NCBI GenBank assembly: GCA_965204695.1
Contig: OZ242007.1
Span: 2,790,001 to 2,854,000 of the forward strand
Length of the DNA stretch: 64,000 nt
Source of the DNA: JAHEKD01 sp965204695
Lineage (GTDB): Bacteria; Pseudomonadota; Gammaproteobacteria; Arenicellales; JAHEKD01
Direction: 5' to 3'
Below, piece after piece: positions 42,955 through 51,063 of the stretch. The notes under the pieces are model-generated. The model had not been told where the DNA came from. It was given only the letters and a program-made list of their open reading frames with translations, and ran no database searches. The translations under genes and the position numbers were made by a program. The number at the start of each line of letters is the position of its first letter. Within the stretch, counting starts at the first letter, position 1.

Positions 42955-44148
42955 ATGGTGCTTCATGTGGCAGATCAACTGGCTTATGATCGAGCTGTCG
43001 TTACCCAACCGGTATGGAATCACTTTGATACCGCCGCATCAGCTCTTGGCCTTGAACAAAATATATTGTTACATGCCGGTCCTGCATTCAAAAATGTCAG
43101 TGAAATATCGGCGCCGATAATGAATTCGGCTTGTGTGGCAGCCGTTTATGAGGGATTGGTCACTGATTTTGATCAGGCAGAAGCAATGATTAACGCTCAG
43201 GAAATTATTCTTAAGCCGGCCCAGGATCATTCTGTGGTGACGCCACTGGCTGCCGTGGTCAGTGCTTCGATGCCGTTGCATGGTGTTTACGATGCGCATC
43301 ATGGGCAAGTCCGAATCTTTGCGCCGATTAATGGCGGGTCACGTCCGTCTATGCGTCTTGGCTTGCGCTCAGAAGCCGTTTTAGAACATATCAGATGGCT
43401 TAATGATCCATTTTGCGACATCCTACAAAACGGCATGGCAGAAGGTATTGAGTTGATTCCACTAGCCGTGGCCGGAGTTATGAATGGTGATGACTGCCAC
43501 GGACGAACGCCAGAGGCGACGAAATTATTAGTTCAAGAGTTGAATTATCGAACACCAGGCGGAATAAAAGACGAGGATGCTTTGGAGTTTATGGATTCTT
43601 CGCCCAGCTTGTTTTTAAATCTTTGGATGGCCGCCACCAAGTGCATTATGCAGGTTTGTGCCGGTATTGAGGGAGCAAGCCTAATCACCGCCGCAGGTGG
43701 AAATGGGGTCGAGGTGGGTATTCAACTTTCCGGCTTACCAGGGCAATGGTTTATCACCAATGCCGAGCCACCGAATGGAAAGTTTGATGTCGATTTGCCG
43801 GCTGACCGGGCACTAGGAGCGATTGGCGATAGTGCCGTAGTCGATAGTTTTGGCCTTGGAGCCATGGCGATCGATAAATCTGAAATTCAACTTACAGCTA
43901 TGCATGAGTTTCTGCCTGAAAACCATGAGCAGCGCCTCAAGCAACTCAAGACGGGAACTCATCCTGATTTCAGAGTGTTGAATTTGTCACTGGGTATAAC
44001 GGCACGTCAGGTTGCAGAACTGGATTCTGGCCCGATGATTGCCTTAGGTATCCTGGACAACTTAGGTGAGCAGGGCCGATTGGGGGGTGGGATTTATGAT
44101 ATGCCGGTAACCCCTTTTAAACAGGCGTTGGATGCGTTGAACGGATAG
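42955..44148 (+). CDS. DUF1116 (AllG/YlbE-like) protein
   Basis: A 397-residue DUF1116 protein with EGLVTDFDQAEAMINAQEIIL, the PINGGSRPSMRLGLRSE block, GDDCHGRT and the C-terminal LGILDNLGEQGRLGGGIYDM. DUF1116 proteins include AllG, which acts with AllF and AllH as an oxamate carbamoyltransferase in allantoin breakdown. AllF (FdrA) and AllH are not found here, so this member probably has another job, perhaps transfer or cleavage of a carbamoyl- or acyl-linked intermediate (inference). It begins directly after the stop of paralog 2 with AGGA before the start, and the amidase follows 7 nt later. Confidence 0.88.
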   Translation: MVLHVADQLAYDRAVVTQPVWNHFDTAASALGLEQNILLHAGPAFKNVSEISAPIMNSACVAAVYEGLVTDFDQAEAMINAQEIILKPAQDHSVVTPLAAVVSASMPLHGVYDAHHGQVRIFAPINGGSRPSMRLGLRSEAVLEHIRWLNDPFCDILQNGMAEGIELIPLAVAGVMNGDDCHGRTPEATKLLVQELNYRTPGGIKDEDALEFMDSSPSLFLNLWMAATKCIMQVCAGIEGASLITAAGGNGVEVGIQLSGLPGQWFITNAEPPNGKFDVDLPADRALGAIGDSAVVDSFGLGAMAIDKSEIQLTAMHEFLPENHEQRLKQLKTGTHPDFRVLNLSLGITARQVAELDSGPMIALGILDNLGEQGRLGGGIYDMPVTPFKQALDALNG

Positions 44149-44155
44149 TGATTAC

Positions 44156-45454
44156 ATGAGTAATGGACTAAACAAGCTAAGCGCAACACAAATTGTCAGC
44201 GGCATAAAATTGGGTGAATTTACCGCCCAGCAGGTTGTGCGAGATTGCTTGGCTCGTATCGAGCAAAGAGAGGATGAGGTTGGTGCATTTGTCGGTTTTG
44301 AGCCTGAATTAGTGATTGAGCAAGCCCGGTTAGTTGATAATTTAACTGATCAGGGCCCAATGTACGGTGTTCCATTTGTTGCCAAAGATATTATTGATAC
44401 GGTGGATTACCCGACTAGCTGGGGGGCGAGTATTTATGATGGGTTTCGTCCGCCGCGCAATGCCAGTTGTGTTGAGTTATTCAAGCGTGCCGGTGCGATT
44501 TTAGTGGGTAAAACGGTAACCACGGAGTTCGCTTATTTCCAGCCTGGGAAAACAGCTAATCCTGCCAATTTAGCTCATACACCCGGAGGTTCATCCAGCG
44601 GTTCCGCTGCAGCTGTGGCTGATCATATGGTGCCATTGGGTTTTGGTTCACAAACAGCGGCTTCGTTGATTCGTCCGGCTGCCTATTGTGGCGTGCTGGG
44701 TTATAAACCGACCCACGGGGCTTTTAGTCTGGATGGTGTTATGGGCTTGTCGCCGAGTCTGGATACTCTGGGCTTATTGTCTCGAGATATTGAGGATATT
44801 CAACTCGCACGCTGCGTATTGTCAGGCAGTTGTTCAGATATACAGCACGATTTTGATGAATCACCACCGCGCGTAGTGTTAATGCGTGGACCACATTGGG
44901 ATGAAGGCAGCATTGAACTGCGGGATGTCTGTCAGCGAGCAATGTCTCAACTAGCTAGCTGTGGTGCTGAAACCGGTGAGCTGACTCATCCACCAATTTT
45001 CAATGAACTGACTGATTGTCAGAAAACCGTCATGGCATTTGAAGTCGCTCGCGAAAGGATATTTGAATATGACCACTATATTGAGCGGATCAGCCCGCAG
45101 TTTATCGAACTGGTGGAATCAGGGTTGGGTGTTAGTTATACAGACTATCTCAGTGCATTAAACATCAAAGCTCAGGCAGCCTCTATCCTGAACAGGTTGT
45201 TTATGGATGTTGATGTCATTGTTGCGCCAGCAGCGCCCGGAGAAGCACCAAAAGGATTAGAGGCAACGGGTGACCCATTATATAGCCGGGCCTGGAATTT
45301 ACTGCAAGTACCGTGTGTATCCATTCCGTATGGAGCCGGGCCTAACGACTTGCCACTTTCAATTCAAGTCATAGGACCTTATGGGGCCGATGATAGGTTG
45401 TTGGGTGTTGCTCAATGGGTTAATAATTGTTTAAGAGGAAAACTATGTTTATAA
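44156..45454 (+). CDS. Amidase-signature hydrolase
   Basis: A 432-residue amidase-signature protein. The Lys of the Ser-Ser-Lys triad is K77 in VAKDIIDT; the cis-Ser is in TPGGSSSGSAAAVA (146-148); the nucleophile Ser170 is in SQTAASLIRPAA. It hydrolyses amide bonds of small molecules or acts as a carbamoyl hydrolase; the AtzF/GatA class cannot be fixed to a substrate. The position after DUF1116 suggests that it hydrolyses the amide or carbamoyl product (inference). Its stop overlaps the start of Rieske E. Confidence 0.92.
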   Translation: MSNGLNKLSATQIVSGIKLGEFTAQQVVRDCLARIEQREDEVGAFVGFEPELVIEQARLVDNLTDQGPMYGVPFVAKDIIDTVDYPTSWGASIYDGFRPPRNASCVELFKRAGAILVGKTVTTEFAYFQPGKTANPANLAHTPGGSSSGSAAAVADHMVPLGFGSQTAASLIRPAAYCGVLGYKPTHGAFSLDGVMGLSPSLDTLGLLSRDIEDIQLARCVLSGSCSDIQHDFDESPPRVVLMRGPHWDEGSIELRDVCQRAMSQLASCGAETGELTHPPIFNELTDCQKTVMAFEVARERIFEYDHYIERISPQFIELVESGLGVSYTDYLSALNIKAQAASILNRLFMDVDVIVAPAAPGEAPKGLEATGDPLYSRAWNLLQVPCVSIPYGAGPNDLPLSIQVIGPYGADDRLLGVAQWVNNCLRGKLCL

Positions 45455-46473
45455 AAAATATTTGGTACGCCGCAGGGTGGAGTGATCAATTTGGCCAATC
45501 TTTACATCCGTTAAAGATTTGTGACGAAGACATCGTGATTTTCCGAACCCCTGAAGGCAAGCCAGTGGCGTTGGAGGATGCCTGTCCGCATCGGAAATTA
45601 CCGTTGTCGAAAGGTAACTTAAAGGGTGACCGCATTGAATGTGGTTATCATGGATTGACGTTTGATTGCACCGGTGCTTGTGTTGCAGCGCCTACCCAAG
45701 CGGATAGTATTCCAAGGCGGGCGGTTGTCCATAGTTATCCGGTAGAAGATCTTTGGGGGATGTTATGGATATGGATGGGTGAGCCGGAACAGGCTAATTC
45801 CGATGATATTTACCATATCGAAAATTTTGATAATCCAAGCTGGGGCAAAACCGAATGTGGTGCCATGGATATTGCTTGTAATTATCTTTATATCACCGAT
45901 AATTTATTAGATCCCTCACACGTGGCTTGGGTGCATGTCACTTCATTTGGCGGTGCCGGAACAGAAGATCAGCCGCTTGAAATGGACATTCTCGATGACG
46001 GTATCTTGGTATCGCGCTGGGTGAATGATCGACCGCCGCCACCTTATTATGGTCCATTGTTGGAGTTTGAAGGCAATTGTGATCGCAAACAGCATTATGA
46101 GTGCCGTTTGCCGGCCATTGCGATAAATAAATCTATCTTTACACCGGTAGGAACAGGAGGCTCGGATGATTCGTTACCTGATCAAGCCTTTATTAATATT
46201 TCCTATAACTTCATGACCCCCATCGATGAAGAAAATTCCCGTTATTTCTGGTTTCAACATCGTAATTCGCATCCGGAAGATGAAGAAATATCCAAGAAAA
46301 TGTTTGAAGGGGCGACCATGGCCTTCAATGAAGATAAGGATATTTTGATTGAGGTTCAAAAAGGTATGTCGAATAAACGCACACCGAATTTAAATTTGAA
46401 GCTGGATATTGGTGCAAGCCGATTTCGAAATATGGTCGATCAGCGAATTACGGCTGAGCAAAACCCGGACTAA
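45445..46473 (+). CDS. Rieske oxygenase alpha subunit E (close paralog of B)
   Basis: A 342-residue VanA-like oxygenase, MFIKNIWYAAGW at the start. Rieske ligands C47, H49, C66, H69; mononuclear site DNLLDPSHVAWVH with Asp156, H159 and H164. Nearly the same spacing and many identical blocks as Rieske B (KLPLSKG, CGYHGLTFDC, GNCDRKQHYECR versus GNTDRKQHYEVR). AGAGGA precedes ATG 45445, so the longer TTG start at 45427 is rejected. Its 3' end overlaps the HutD gene by 4 nt, convergently. No reductase follows; the one at 15072 next to paralog B is a likely electron source (inference). Confidence 0.92.
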   Translation: MFIKNIWYAAGWSDQFGQSLHPLKICDEDIVIFRTPEGKPVALEDACPHRKLPLSKGNLKGDRIECGYHGLTFDCTGACVAAPTQADSIPRRAVVHSYPVEDLWGMLWIWMGEPEQANSDDIYHIENFDNPSWGKTECGAMDIACNYLYITDNLLDPSHVAWVHVTSFGGAGTEDQPLEMDILDDGILVSRWVNDRPPPPYYGPLLEFEGNCDRKQHYECRLPAIAINKSIFTPVGTGGSDDSLPDQAFINISYNFMTPIDEENSRYFWFQHRNSHPEDEEISKKMFEGATMAFNEDKDILIEVQKGMSNKRTPNLNLKLDIGASRFRNMVDQRITAEQNPD

Positions 46474-47024
46474 CTAAGTAATTTCAGGGTATAAAATAGT
46501 ATTCGTGATTGCTCATCGAGTGCAATCGAGCAGGGTTTGCCATTAAATACAGCAAAATCACTCGGATTAATTATCGTTTCAGAGTCATGTTTGATCTTGC
46601 CTTCTAGGCAATAGATGGCATAAAAGCATGAGGAACTTGGTTCTAGTTTTAATCGTTTAGAACCTTTTATTATTTCCGCTGTGGTAATGACCCGCTCAGT
46701 GGAATAAATCAAATTCAAATCCTTAATTGGGCCATCCCATAGTTGGCCTTGAACGGGTATTTCACCGCTGAAACTTACGGGTGTAAAAGGAGCAGCCTGG
46801 ATGCTGTATTTGTTAGTTATGAGCGATATCCCAGCACCTTGAATAACAGTCAAAATTCGCGATTTGCCCAAAAAAATCGAAAATGGACAATCTACTGAGA
46901 CATCAGCTCTACTGAAACGCCAGTCATAACGATCATCATCGCTCGAACGAATAATTTCTTCTGTTGTGCCTTTGCCGTTTTTCCAGGGAACTGTTTTGAA
47001 TTTATCAGCGGTGATATGAATCAT
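46470..47024 (-). CDS. hutD: HutD-family protein
   Basis: A 184-residue HutD cupin-like protein with the hallmark PWKNGKGTTEEIIR near residue 13, DWRFSRADVSVDCPFSIF, and LWDGPIKDLNLIY. HutD occurs in histidine-utilisation operons and is thought to bind a pathway metabolite to limit expression or flux; its activity is unproven. Here it is the last gene of the sarcosine-oxidase/Rieske operon, without hutU, hutI or a normal hutH. That hints at histidine-derived substrates such as hercynine, but HutD relatives also occur in other contexts. Confidence 0.88.
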   Translation of the reverse strand: MIHITADKFKTVPWKNGKGTTEEIIRSSDDDRYDWRFSRADVSVDCPFSIFLGKSRILTVIQGAGISLITNKYSIQAAPFTPVSFSGEIPVQGQLWDGPIKDLNLIYSTERVITTAEIIKGSKRLKLEPSSSCFYAIYCLEGKIKHDSETIINPSDFAVFNGKPCSIALDEQSRILFYTLKLLS

Positions 47025-47074
47025 GGATAGTAGTAAATCGTCTTGTTAGAACGTTAAAACTGATTCTTGATTAA

Positions 47075-48172
47075 CTATGTAGTGAATACGGGATTTCCCA
47101 AAACGTTCAAGTCGGGTTCCACACCTAATCCAGGTCGGTTTGAGATCTTCATGAAGCCATTCTCAATTACTGGGCCGCCATTAGCAATAACTGTATTGGT
47201 ATATTCATGAAATGCCGAGGATTGGAAATGAAAATCGGAAGGGACTGAGTGAGCCAAATGAGCAATTGCAGCAGTGGTAATATCACTGCCCCAGGAATCT
47301 TCAATCGTCATAACAATGCCCAATGCCATACATAAATCTCTAAACTGGCAGGCCCTGGTAATTCCACCGACCCGATTGATTTTAAGATTGATTGCATCCA
47401 TGGCTTTTTCTCGATGACCACGAAGCACCATTTCGATACTATCCATGCATTCGTCCAGAATTATTGGGTGATCACAATGTTGACGCACGGCCATACACTC
47501 ATCATAGGTTAAACAAGGCTGTTCCAAATAGAAATCTACGTCTCGAACCGCTTTGACAACACGGATAGCTTCATGCTGGCGCCAGCCAGTATTAGCGTCA
47601 GCATTAAGGATGTTTCCTTCTCGAAGTGCCGAAGACACTTTATGAATGCGTTCTATATCTGCATCCGCTCCGGCACCGACTTTCATCTGGAATTGTTTGA
47701 AGCCTTGATCCTGATATTCAATTATTTTGGCAGCCATTGCATCGGCATCCTGGCGGCTAACAACTTTAAATAGCTTAACTTTGTCCTGCCTCATTCCTCC
47801 CAGAAGCGTATAAACAGGCTGATTCACAACCTTGCCGAATATATCCCAACAGGCCATGTCGATAGCTGATTTAACATAGGGATGGCCTTTTAATAATTCG
47901 TCCATGCGGCCATTGATCTTGCCCAGCTCTATTGGGTTTTCACCAATCAAGCCGTTAGCAAGCTTAATCAACCCTGCGCGAGCACCTTCAGCAAAGGCTG
48001 GTAAATAAGACGGCCCCAATGGGCAAGTTTCGCCGGCTCCCGTTAATCCGCTATCCGTCTCAATCAGAACAACTGTACTATCAAAGTTAGAAAAGGACTG
48101 ATTTGACCAACTGTATGAACCTTCTTTCATGGGTAGATCTACTTGGTAGATCGAAATCTTGGTAATTTTCAT
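47075..48172 (-). CDS. Enolase-superfamily enzyme (MLE subgroup), betaine epimerase-like
   Basis: A 365-residue mandelate-racemase/muconate-lactonizing-enzyme protein. The barrel Lys is in FQMKVGAG, metal ligands are Asp in NADANTGW, Glu in LEQPC and the Asp/Glu of ILDECMDS, and the opposite Lys is in INLKINRVGGIT. The Q-M-K form of the first lysine motif (in place of KxK) and the set of neighbouring Rieske genes fit members such as hydroxyproline-betaine 2-epimerase (HpbD) and related dehydratases, but many other activities share these motifs. It lies 29 nt after Rieske F on the same strand. An alpha-carbon epimerase of a betaine or N-methyl amino acid is a reasonable inference. Confidence 0.87.
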   Translation of the reverse strand: MKITKISIYQVDLPMKEGSYSWSNQSFSNFDSTVVLIETDSGLTGAGETCPLGPSYLPAFAEGARAGLIKLANGLIGENPIELGKINGRMDELLKGHPYVKSAIDMACWDIFGKVVNQPVYTLLGGMRQDKVKLFKVVSRQDADAMAAKIIEYQDQGFKQFQMKVGAGADADIERIHKVSSALREGNILNADANTGWRQHEAIRVVKAVRDVDFYLEQPCLTYDECMAVRQHCDHPIILDECMDSIEMVLRGHREKAMDAINLKINRVGGITRACQFRDLCMALGIVMTIEDSWGSDITTAAIAHLAHSVPSDFHFQSSAFHEYTNTVIANGGPVIENGFMKISNRPGLGVEPDLNVLGNPVFTT

Positions 48173-48201
48173 GACATTTCTTGTAAGTTAAACGTGTTTT
48201 A

Positions 48202-49341
48202 CTAATTATGACTTGTTACATTACGGGCGATGTAATTATAAAAATCCCAGATAGTCCCCTCGTAATCAGGTTTAGCCAACAAGGAGGGTCGGTAAAATTG
48301 CGACTTTAAACCTTGCATGAGTTTAATTAATTCAGTTTTATCTTCAGCAAACGTATTCTTGAACAACTCTATTCCAACTTCTAATTTTTCCTTTTGTTCT
48401 TCGTCCTGTGGGACAACGGCAAGCATACCGATTTTAGTTCGAAGCCGGGTAGCGGTTACGGGCTGGATTAAATTATAAGTGACCTTGAAGCCGGAGATTC
48501 CAAACACACTGGCCGGAGGAATGCAAAGCATTAACGAACGATTTTTTTCTTCATCTGTTACGTCCGGATGAGAATGTCCTCTGACAGGGGCATCCGGCGG
48601 ATAGTATGAAAAAAAACCAAAATAATCGTTTTTACTTTCAATATGTTGAGCCAGTTTCGTAGGTGTATAAGGATGAATAGTTTTTCGATGTACAACTGAT
48701 AGGTGATAACCTTCCATAAAATTCTCAACCAGGCATTTCCAGTTCACATCCCATTCCTGCACATTGGAGTAAATTAAACGCATATCGCCAATGTGCATGT
48801 TACTTACTAGAGCCTCAACTTCTTGGCAAGATTCAGATGCTAAAAATGATTCGGCATGAGGATTGAGATTAATAAAAATGAAACCATGCCAGAGCTCACA
48901 TTTAAATTCCGGCAACTTACATTGTTTAACGAAATTCGAGTGATGATCATCAAGTCCCTGCGCACGCAACAGTTGCCCGTTTAAGTCATAGGTCCAGGCA
49001 TGATAAGAACAAACGAATTTTTTTGTGTTGCCTTCTCCTTCTACCAGCGGCATTGCCCGGTGGCGGCAAACATTGGATAAAGCTTTAATTCGGTCATCGG
49101 CTTGCCGGATAATAATGATAGATTCGTCATTAACCTGGAAAGTGAAATAGTCGCCAACTTTTGGTATTTCCTCGGCCCGACCCACACACAACCATTTATT
49201 AGAGAACAGCTGCTCTCGTTCGACTTCCAGAAATTTTTCTGAGGTATAGAATTCCCCTGGCATTGTAAAAGCCCGGCCAGGTTCGGTCTTTAACACCTTG
49301 TTCAGGGCACTAAACACGGCATTTAATGGTTCGGTAGACAT
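48202..49341 (-). CDS. Rieske oxygenase alpha subunit F (quaternary-amine type)
   Basis: A 379-residue CntA/GbcA-like oxygenase, the same length as Rieske A. Rieske ligands C92, H94, C111, H114 (CRHR, CSYH). The iron motif ENFMEGYHLSVVH has Glu210 at the bridging position, with H213 and H218. The C-terminal KPDYEGTIWDFYNYIA mirrors ADYEGTIWDFLKYIA of A. GGAGG 6 nt before the start. It sits inside the SoxBDAG-RidA-racemase-epimerase operon, so it probably removes the first N-methyl from a betaine, leaving a tertiary amine for the flavoenzyme. No reductase adjoins. Confidence 0.92.
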   Translation of the reverse strand: MSTEPLNAVFSALNKVLKTEPGRAFTMPGEFYTSEKFLEVEREQLFSNKWLCVGRAEEIPKVGDYFTFQVNDESIIIIRQADDRIKALSNVCRHRAMPLVEGEGNTKKFVCSYHAWTYDLNGQLLRAQGLDDHHSNFVKQCKLPEFKCELWHGFIFINLNPHAESFLASESCQEVEALVSNMHIGDMRLIYSNVQEWDVNWKCLVENFMEGYHLSVVHRKTIHPYTPTKLAQHIESKNDYFGFFSYYPPDAPVRGHSHPDVTDEEKNRSLMLCIPPASVFGISGFKVTYNLIQPVTATRLRTKIGMLAVVPQDEEQKEKLEVGIELFKNTFAEDKTELIKLMQGLKSQFYRPSLLAKPDYEGTIWDFYNYIARNVTSHN

Positions 49342-49359
49342 GAATAACCTCCTGCGATA

Positions 49360-50109
49360 TTAGATATATCCAGAATATTGTTTGGCTACGACAGCTCGAT
49401 GCATCCACTCAACACAGGCAATAAAATCAAAAACGGGTAATCCGGTTTTTTCCTGAATACTGTGAGCAAAGGGCGGTAAGGTTGTACATTCCAGCAAAAC
49501 GGCACCTATGGATTTATTGCTGGCTTGATGTTCGCTGACGAGATTGACTAAATCGCGTTCCAAATCATTCGTTTCTAAGGTGGTGGCGGTGCCTCCCATG
49601 CAGATTGAATTAAAACTGATCGAGCCGTCTAGTCCAGCGACTACTAGACGTTGATTCATCTCGACACCCACACAAGTGAAAAAGTCTGCTGACAATAATT
49701 TTTTTGATGCGGTAATGATTAGCACGGACTGGTGTGGCTGTAGCATTTGCTGAATGATGGGAATCATGATGATAGGAGAGGTCAACACAGGTATGTTAAC
49801 GGCTGCTGCAATAACAGGTTGGATTAAGGAGAAAAAACCGCAGCACATTGCAATACTACGGACGCCATCATTTTCCAGTTGTTGTGCGGCATCAATACAA
49901 TTTTGTACGATTGCAGTGTGGTTGCCATTTTCATCGGTTAAAGGAGGGTAAGGGTTAGTGCTAACGCCTGGAATTTCACGGATTAATACCGGGAAGGGAT
50001 AACTCGTGGCATTACCTACATCTCCAGGCAGCATTGGATAAAGCTTGCCTTCAAACTTCATAATCCCAACGCTGTAACCTTGATAAGGATGACCTCCAGT
50101 AACAAGCAT
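49360..50109 (-). CDS. Aspartate/glutamate-racemase-superfamily protein
   Basis: A 249-residue protein with the two Cys of this superfamily: SIAMCCGFFS (about 90-99) and VLLECTTLPPFAHS (about 205-218). Such cofactor-free enzymes racemise or isomerise amino acids and hydantoins, or decarboxylate arylmalonates. The early segment reads FPVLIREIPGVSTNPYPPL. Between Rieske F and RidA in the same operon, it probably epimerises an amino-acid intermediate; the enolase-family epimerase nearby may handle a different stage. Confidence 0.75.
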   Translation of the reverse strand: MLVTGGHPYQGYSVGIMKFEGKLYPMLPGDVGNATSYPFPVLIREIPGVSTNPYPPLTDENGNHTAIVQNCIDAAQQLENDGVRSIAMCCGFFSLIQPVIAAAVNIPVLTSPIIMIPIIQQMLQPHQSVLIITASKKLLSADFFTCVGVEMNQRLVVAGLDGSISFNSICMGGTATTLETNDLERDLVNLVSEHQASNKSIGAVLLECTTLPPFAHSIQEKTGLPVFDFIACVEWMHRAVVAKQYSGYI

Positions 50110-50142
50110 GGTGTTTATTTCTTAAGTTGATATGAGGTCACG

Positions 50143-50532
50143 TTAAATTACACCCATAGCATCGATTTCAACTAAAAATTCTGGATCAGCTAAACCGTTC
50201 ACGACTATACCTGTGCTGCAATGATGAACGCCTTCAAACCATTGGTTAATGGCTGCATAAACTGGTGCACGGTATTCGATATCGGTGACGTAGACAGTCA
50301 GTTTACAGACATCGTTTAAAGTTCCACCGGCTTCTTCCATGAATTGCTTGATATTGAGACAGGCCTGATTTGCTTGTGCACCTGGATTACCAGGACCAAT
50401 TAAATTTCCGTCCAGATCAACACCAACCTGGCCTTGCATGAATACAAAATCCCCACTGGCCCGGATGGCTTTTGAATAAATAGCCTGTGCATGATAGCGG
50501 GTCTGGTATTTATGAATATGCTGCTTCGGCAT
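50143..50532 (-). CDS. RidA/YjgF-family protein
   Basis: A 129-residue RidA-like protein with FVMFMQGQVGVDL in part (DFVFMQGQVGVDLDG), EEAGGTLNDVCKLTVYVTD and FLVEIDAMGVI. The Arg of the imine-deaminase site would be in the DIEYRAPVYAA segment (YRA). RidA hydrolyses reactive 2-iminoacids/enamines released by PLP or flavin enzymes, which suits a locus with amine oxidases. AGGAGA before the start. It is 23 nt after SoxG. Confidence 0.88.
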   Translation of the reverse strand: MPKQHIHKYQTRYHAQAIYSKAIRASGDFVFMQGQVGVDLDGNLIGPGNPGAQANQACLNIKQFMEEAGGTLNDVCKLTVYVTDIEYRAPVYAAINQWFEGVHHCSTGIVVNGLADPEFLVEIDAMGVI

Positions 50533-50555
50533 GATCTTCTCCTATGTGTGTTTAT

Positions 50556-51062
50556 TTACTTAAAATTAGCTCCAGCACGGGTTAAATAATCCTCAAACAT
50601 GTCTGCATAGCTTCGATCAATCGCTAATTCAAATCCTGAGTCGGTTCGAATCAAAAGTGCTTTTAATCCAAATGCCTCAGTATAAGTGACACCATTTTCC
50701 GGAAACACAGTTTCATGCACATCCAATGGTGAAGTTATCGAAACAATTTGATCTACATCAACACCTGATAACTCAAAAAATGTAAGTGTGTCAGAAATCA
50801 ACACTGCGCTGATGTGTTCAGGTGTAGTTTCCAAGTTGAGTTGTTCGGCAAGGTTGGTTTCCTGGTCGATTGAAGTTCGAACTAACCAATGATCTTTACC
50901 GATCCAGTAAATACTTTTGTTATTCGAAGTTGAAGCAGTGTTTGGAATATCAGGCAAAGGTAGTAATGATTCAGGCAGCCAACCGATTAAATCTGTCCGA
51001 TTAGCTTTAAGATCCACAAGTGCGGATAGTTCAAGTCGTTTAGCGATTACGTCATAACTCAT
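50556..51062 (-). CDS. soxG: Sarcosine oxidase gamma subunit-like protein
   Basis: A 168-residue SoxG-like protein with VRTSIDQETNLAEQLNL-like central strands, LISDTLTFFELSGVD and the late ELAIDRSYADMFEDYL. The gamma chain of heterotetrameric sarcosine oxidase packs against the folate domain of alpha. Starts one nt after the SoxA stop (TAAAATG), so it is coupled. The sequence is divergent from typical SoxG, and the operon position is the strongest evidence. Confidence 0.85.
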   Translation of the reverse strand: MSYDVIAKRLELSALVDLKANRTDLIGWLPESLLPLPDIPNTASTSNNKSIYWIGKDHWLVRTSIDQETNLAEQLNLETTPEHISAVLISDTLTFFELSGVDVDQIVSITSPLDVHETVFPENGVTYTEAFGLKALLIRTDSGFELAIDRSYADMFEDYLTRAGANFK

Positions 51063-51063
51063 T

